A DNA stretch of 9,456 nt from Kordiimonadaceae bacterium (GTDB lineage: Bacteria; Pseudomonadota; Alphaproteobacteria; Sphingomonadales; Emcibacteraceae), in the NCBI GenBank assembly GCA_018699075.1, contig JABIPV010000322.1, positions 1-9,456 on the forward strand, in the 5' to 3' direction. Positions 6,448 through 9,456 of this stretch are shown here, piece after piece. The translations under genes and the position numbers were made by a program. Position 1 is the first letter of the stretch. Each line of letters starts with the position of its first letter. The notes under the pieces were generated by a model. The model ran no database searches, was not told where the DNA came from, and saw only the letters and a program-made list of their open reading frames with translations.

Positions 6448-6831
6448 TTAATGGTCGTTAGCGTTTTTAGGAGGTTTGTTTGAAGAAAATGTTGGCTCAA
6501 TCCGGTCAATCCAGCTGATTTTTGCTTTACAGCGTAACTGTTCAATCATTTCCAAGAAGGTAAGTTCTTTATCGCGGGCCATGGCTTTTATGGTTTCTTG
6601 GTCTTCAATAATCGCGCCTGCTAATTTCGCTTCTGCGTAGGCAATGTTTTCTTGAACCGGTGAAACATTAGGAATGGTTTCTTCAACAACCGGTGCTGAA
6701 ATATTTTCTAAGTTATAATCTGAGATGCGGGTATTTCGCATTAAATGTTGACGAACTAAATCATCCCTCGCAGATTTTCTTTCACGAATTTTATCTGTAA
6801 ATATTTTTTTAAGCCGGTTAATGACACTCAT
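6448..6831 (-). CDS. Hypothetical protein, 127 residues, charged, soluble
   Basis: I do not recognise a family. The protein starts with a basic, probably amphipathic helix (residues 1-32; VINRLKKIFTDKIRERK), followed by a Pro/Val/Glu-rich middle segment (about 46-60). A predicted helical stretch (63-105) contains a single cysteine near residue 100, and the tail ends in polar residues (SSNKPPKNANDH). There is no signal peptide and no membrane span. The start is well supported: AAGG lies 7 bases before the ATG. It is separated from the gene to its right by a strong terminator and from paralogue 2 of the NhaC pair by 77 bases, so it probably heads that transcript. Its promoter should lie in 6832-6915, which is very AT-rich and shows no clear consensus. 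The amphipathic N-terminus could attach it to the membrane beside the transporters, which is speculation. Confidence 0.7.
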   Translation of the reverse strand: MSVINRLKKIFTDKIRERKSARDDLVRQHLMRNTRISDYNLENISAPVVEETIPNVSPVQENIAYAEAKLAGAIIEDQETIKAMARDKELTFLEMIEQLRCKAKISWIDRIEPTFSSNKPPKNANDH

Positions 6832-6842
6832 AACTTTACCTT

Positions 6843-6866
6843 AAATTAAGCAATTAAGAAATTAAG
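6843..6866 (-). repeat. Three tandem 8-bp repeats just upstream of the hypothetical gene
   Basis: On the coding strand three adjacent octamers read CTTAATTT, CTTAATTG, CTTAATTT, ending directly at the AAGG ribosome site of the gene starting at 6831. A period of eight with one substitution is easy to see. The units may affect translation start or bind a regulator, or may be simple slippage in AT-rich DNA. Confidence 0.55.
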
Positions 6867-6915
6867 ATAGCTAATTTGTCTAAATAAATAGTTACGATTT
6901 AAAAAAAGTTTATGT

Positions 6916-6950
6916 AAAAAAAGAGCACCTGTATTTCTACAGATGCTCTT
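6916..6950 (-). terminator. Strong rho-independent terminator of the BNR-repeat protein gene
   Basis: The arms 6921-6933 and 6938-6950 pair over 13 positions with a four-base loop (6934-6937). The only non-Watson-Crick position (6928/6943) is a C/A mismatch on the plus strand but a G-U pair in minus-strand RNA, which favours leftward transcription. The stem is followed on that strand by seven T's (6916-6922). It lies 33 bases past the stop of the gene at 6983. Confidence 0.9.
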
Positions 6951-6982
6951 CCTTAAAATGTCTTATGATTTATTCGCGTATT

Positions 6983-9456
6983 TTATTGGTTGGCGAGGAT
7001 TATTTTATTTCTTTTATTAAAATAAGCTTCATTAAAAGCCGCCACAGGACCACTAAGTATCGCCGCATATTCCGACTTGAGTGCCTGCCACCGTGCATCC
7101 ACATCATTAAACCGCTGCGTCATACGTTGGTTCATTGGCGGAACAATGGCATCAACCACACGGTATATGTCCTGAAGATCTGCAAACACCATATCAGGCC
7201 AGTTGAGCGTATCTTGGAAATATGTCCGGTCAACACTAACGATTTTTGCTTCCCATGCGTCCACCGCATCAACAATGTCCTGAGCAAGTTTTTTAAGGTC
7301 CGCATCATTGCCGTCAGCTTTAACTTGTTCACTCGCTTGATTACGGGCATCGCGCGCGGTTTTGATACTGTCGGTTAATTCACGTAATGAATTATCGATT
7401 TTATCAGTCAGGTCATATTTTTCCATCAACTGAGCATTGGTCACTTCAATACGTGGATCATATTCAACTGTTAACGGTTGTTCCATAACTTCATCACCGT
7501 AACTTACGCGCACCGTATAATCACCGGGACGTTGCTTAGGGCCATCCGTTATGTTGTCACCGCCACCTGATAAAACATACAGGTCTTTAATTTCAGAATA
7601 ATTTTCTGAACGGAAATCCCAGTGTGCTTTATTAAGGCCTTTTTCAGCAGGAATGTGATAGGCACTGGCAGAGCCACCGCCTTCATGGCCCACTTCTGCG
7701 TCACTTGTAAGGGTTCTTATCACGGCACCCGAACCATCAAGAATTTCCATTGTAACAGGATTTTCTTTAAGGTCCGCTTCTTCACCAAGGGTATAATAAA
7801 TCACCGCATTCATGGTCATATTGCCAACCCGCGCGTCATAAGCCGTTTCCGGCTTATATAGATACATCATATCTTCATCATGATCTTCCGCACCTTGACG
7901 AAGCGGTGATAAATCATCAAGCACCCAAAAAGCGCGTCCTTGTGTGGATATGGCAAGATCGCGTCCTTTAACCTGAATATCTGTCACAGGCACCACAGGA
8001 AGATTACGTTGGAACAGTTGCCAATTATCACCGCCATCAAGCGAGATATAAAGACCTGTTTCTGTTCCTGCATAAAGCATGTCTTTGCGCACAGGGTCTT
8101 CACGCACCACACGCACAAAGGCACCTTCGGGAATGCCTTTTGTTATCGCTTTCCAGCTTCTGCCGTTATTGGTTGTTTTATAAATATACGGTTTATGATC
8201 ATCATATTTATAACGCGGTGTGGCGATATAAACCGTGTTCGCATCATGCGGTGAAATTTCAATTGAATTGACCATGCCGTCTTTATTGGCATTTGGCGTC
8301 ACTTCTTCCCATGTTGCGCCGCCGTCTTCGGTTTTTGACACCATGCCATCATCGGAACCCGCCCAAATCACATTTGCATCGTATGGGCTTTCTGTCACCG
8401 CTAGCAGCGCATTATAACTGTCGGTAATTTCACGTGTAATCGTATCCGGATGGGCTTGCTGATATTCTTCCTGATCCTTTGTTAGGTCAGGGCTGATATC
8501 TGTCCATGTTACTCCACGGTCCGATGATTTATGGATCACGTTACTGGCGTGATAAATGACGCTAGTATCGTGCGTAGACACAAGCACAGGCGCATTCCAT
8601 TTCCAGCGATATTTGCGTTCATTTGGATTAACACCAAAACCAAGCTCACGATATGGCTCCACATTACGGCGTACACCCGTTTCACTATCATATTCGTTGA
8701 GCTGACCAAGGTAACAACCACCGTACATATAACGCGGGTCATCACGGTCAAAGGCCACATGGGCATTTTCGCAGCCCGCTACAGAAATATAGGCCGCTTC
8801 GCTCATATCACCTGAAACACCTTTACTGGCGATACCAACTGATGAATTATCCTGTTGGCCGCTGAACATGCGGTAGGGAAAGCTATTATCCGTATTGACG
8901 CGGTAAAACTGCGCCGTTGGTTGGTTATGAATGGATGACCATGTTTTACCACCGTCAAATGTCACCGTCGCCCCGCCGTCATTGGCATTAATTTGATTAA
9001 GGCTGTTTTCTGGATTAATCCAGTGACCATGATGATCACCGTGCGGCGTTTGAATACGCGACCAGTTTTTACCCCCGTCCGTTGATTTCATCAGCGGCGC
9101 ATTAAGGGAATAAATCGTGTCTGCATTATTGGGGTCAGTATAAAGATGCATGTAATACCATGAACGGGAAATAAGCTGGCGACTGCTGCTGACCTGTTCC
9201 CAGTTTTCACCGCCGTCTTCGGATTTATAAAGACCACTATTCTCACCAGTTTTTTCATCATCCCCCGCTTCGATCAGCGCATAGACAAGCTCGTCTTGTG
9301 CCGCTGACGGAGCGATTGACATTTTACCTAATTTTTCAGGCAGGCCATTATTGATTTTTTCCCATGTATCGCCGCCGTCGAGCGATTTATAAAGCGAACT
9401 TCCCGGACCACCACTACGCATGCCCCACGGGTTACGGTTTTGATCCCAAAGCGCTG
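6983..9456 (-). CDS. Sortilin/VPS10-like BNR (Asp-box) repeat protein, 5' end outside the window
   Basis: This is a large beta-propeller protein of the bacterial 'glycosyl hydrolase, BNR repeat' / sortilin-like family, usually about 1000 residues and exported. Counting from the ATG at 9421, eight Asp-box motifs (S/T-x-D-G-G-x-T-W and variants) are visible near 13, 67, 113, 154, 299, 364, 416 and 460. The seventh is degenerate (TTNNGRSW). The family marker GRAFWVLDDLSPLRQ follows (495-509), then a beta domain containing KAHWDFR (598-604), and a C-terminal helical region (about 670-812) ending RNKIILANQ. The frame stays open upstream of 9421, reading ALWDQNRNPWG, which matches the family's usual approach to its first visible Asp-box. 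The ATG at 9421 is therefore internal and the true start and any signal peptide lie to the right. Hydrolase activity is not established for this family; no catalytic residues can be assigned. It ends in a strong terminator. Confidence 0.88.
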   Translation of the reverse strand, partial: ALWDQNRNPWGMRSGGPGSSLYKSLDGGDTWEKINNGLPEKLGKMSIAPSAAQDELVYALIEAGDDEKTGENSGLYKSEDGGENWEQVSSSRQLISRSWYYMHLYTDPNNADTIYSLNAPLMKSTDGGKNWSRIQTPHGDHHGHWINPENSLNQINANDGGATVTFDGGKTWSSIHNQPTAQFYRVNTDNSFPYRMFSGQQDNSSVGIASKGVSGDMSEAAYISVAGCENAHVAFDRDDPRYMYGGCYLGQLNEYDSETGVRRNVEPYRELGFGVNPNERKYRWKWNAPVLVSTHDTSVIYHASNVIHKSSDRGVTWTDISPDLTKDQEEYQQAHPDTITREITDSYNALLAVTESPYDANVIWAGSDDGMVSKTEDGGATWEEVTPNANKDGMVNSIEISPHDANTVYIATPRYKYDDHKPYIYKTTNNGRSWKAITKGIPEGAFVRVVREDPVRKDMLYAGTETGLYISLDGGDNWQLFQRNLPVVPVTDIQVKGRDLAISTQGRAFWVLDDLSPLRQGAEDHDEDMMYLYKPETAYDARVGNMTMNAVIYYTLGEEADLKENPVTMEILDGSGAVIRTLTSDAEVGHEGGGSASAYHIPAEKGLNKAHWDFRSENYSEIKDLYVLSGGGDNITDGPKQRPGDYTVRVSYGDEVMEQPLTVEYDPRIEVTNAQLMEKYDLTDKIDNSLRELTDSIKTARDARNQASEQVKADGNDADLKKLAQDIVDAVDAWEAKIVSVDRTYFQDTLNWPDMVFADLQDIYRVVDAIVPPMNQRMTQRFNDVDARWQALKSEYAAILSGPVAAFNEAYFNKRNKIILANQ

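Noticed and set aside
6832..6915. Sigma-70 promoter for the hypothetical/NhaC transcript
   Set aside because: The region must contain a promoter given the terminator before it, but no -35/-10 pair with proper spacing stands out from the AT-rich background.
7132..7350. Minus-strand open frame within the BNR-protein gene
   Set aside because: It is an alternative frame inside the 3' end of a strongly conserved protein and has no plausible function.
9419..9421. ATG as the start of the BNR-repeat protein
   Set aside because: The frame continues upstream as ALWDQNRNPWG, which fits the family, so this methionine is internal.

Overview
The window looks like chromosomal DNA from a Gram-negative bacterium, most likely a Pseudomonadota. 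By eye the base composition is AT-leaning (roughly 40% GC, not computed). The gene families present (MacB/FtsX-type permease, CysK-glutaredoxin fusion, NhaC antiporters, a sortilin-like BNR-repeat protein) resemble those of marine alphaproteobacteria such as Kordiimonadales-like lineages. That placement is inference from memory of families and is weakly held. I see no tRNA, rRNA, CRISPR array, transposase or phage gene.

Layout, left to right. (1) Positions 31-1488, plus strand: a MacB/FtsX-type ABC transporter permease that lacks its N-terminal part and its second FtsX domain. Its 3' end runs into an exact 41-bp copy (1472-1512) of a segment found near its own 5' end (82-122), so it is probably a rearranged remnant. 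(2) Positions 1577-3060, minus strand: a cysteine synthase fused to a C-terminal dithiol glutaredoxin. The reading frame breaks at a run of seven A's (1867-1873 on the coding strand). The break lies in a canonical -1 slippery heptamer and a -1 slip would restore a 494-residue fusion, so it may be a programmed frameshift, a recent indel, or a sequencing error. (3) Positions 3061-3337: a 277-bp gap with a terminator hairpin for the genes to its right and a short imperfect tandem repeat in front of cysK. (4) Positions 3338-4840 and 4899-6371, minus strand: two tandem NhaC-family antiporters, about 63% identical over the first 220 residues. (5) Positions 6448-6831, minus strand: a 127-residue hypothetical protein, probably the first gene of the same transcript as the antiporters. 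(6) Positions 6916-6950: a strong minus-strand terminator. (7) From 6983 past the right edge, minus strand: a large BNR/Asp-box protein of the sortilin/VPS10-like family, with its N-terminus outside the window.

Transcription is almost wholly leftward. A plausible unit is hypothetical protein -> NhaC paralogue 2 -> NhaC paralogue 1, bounded by terminators at 6916-6950 and 3221-3242. cysK-grx is then a separate unit that converges on the rightward permease remnant. The points most worth a second look are the frameshift at the fusion junction, two substitutions in the cysteine synthase active-site loops, and the 41-bp duplication in the permease.
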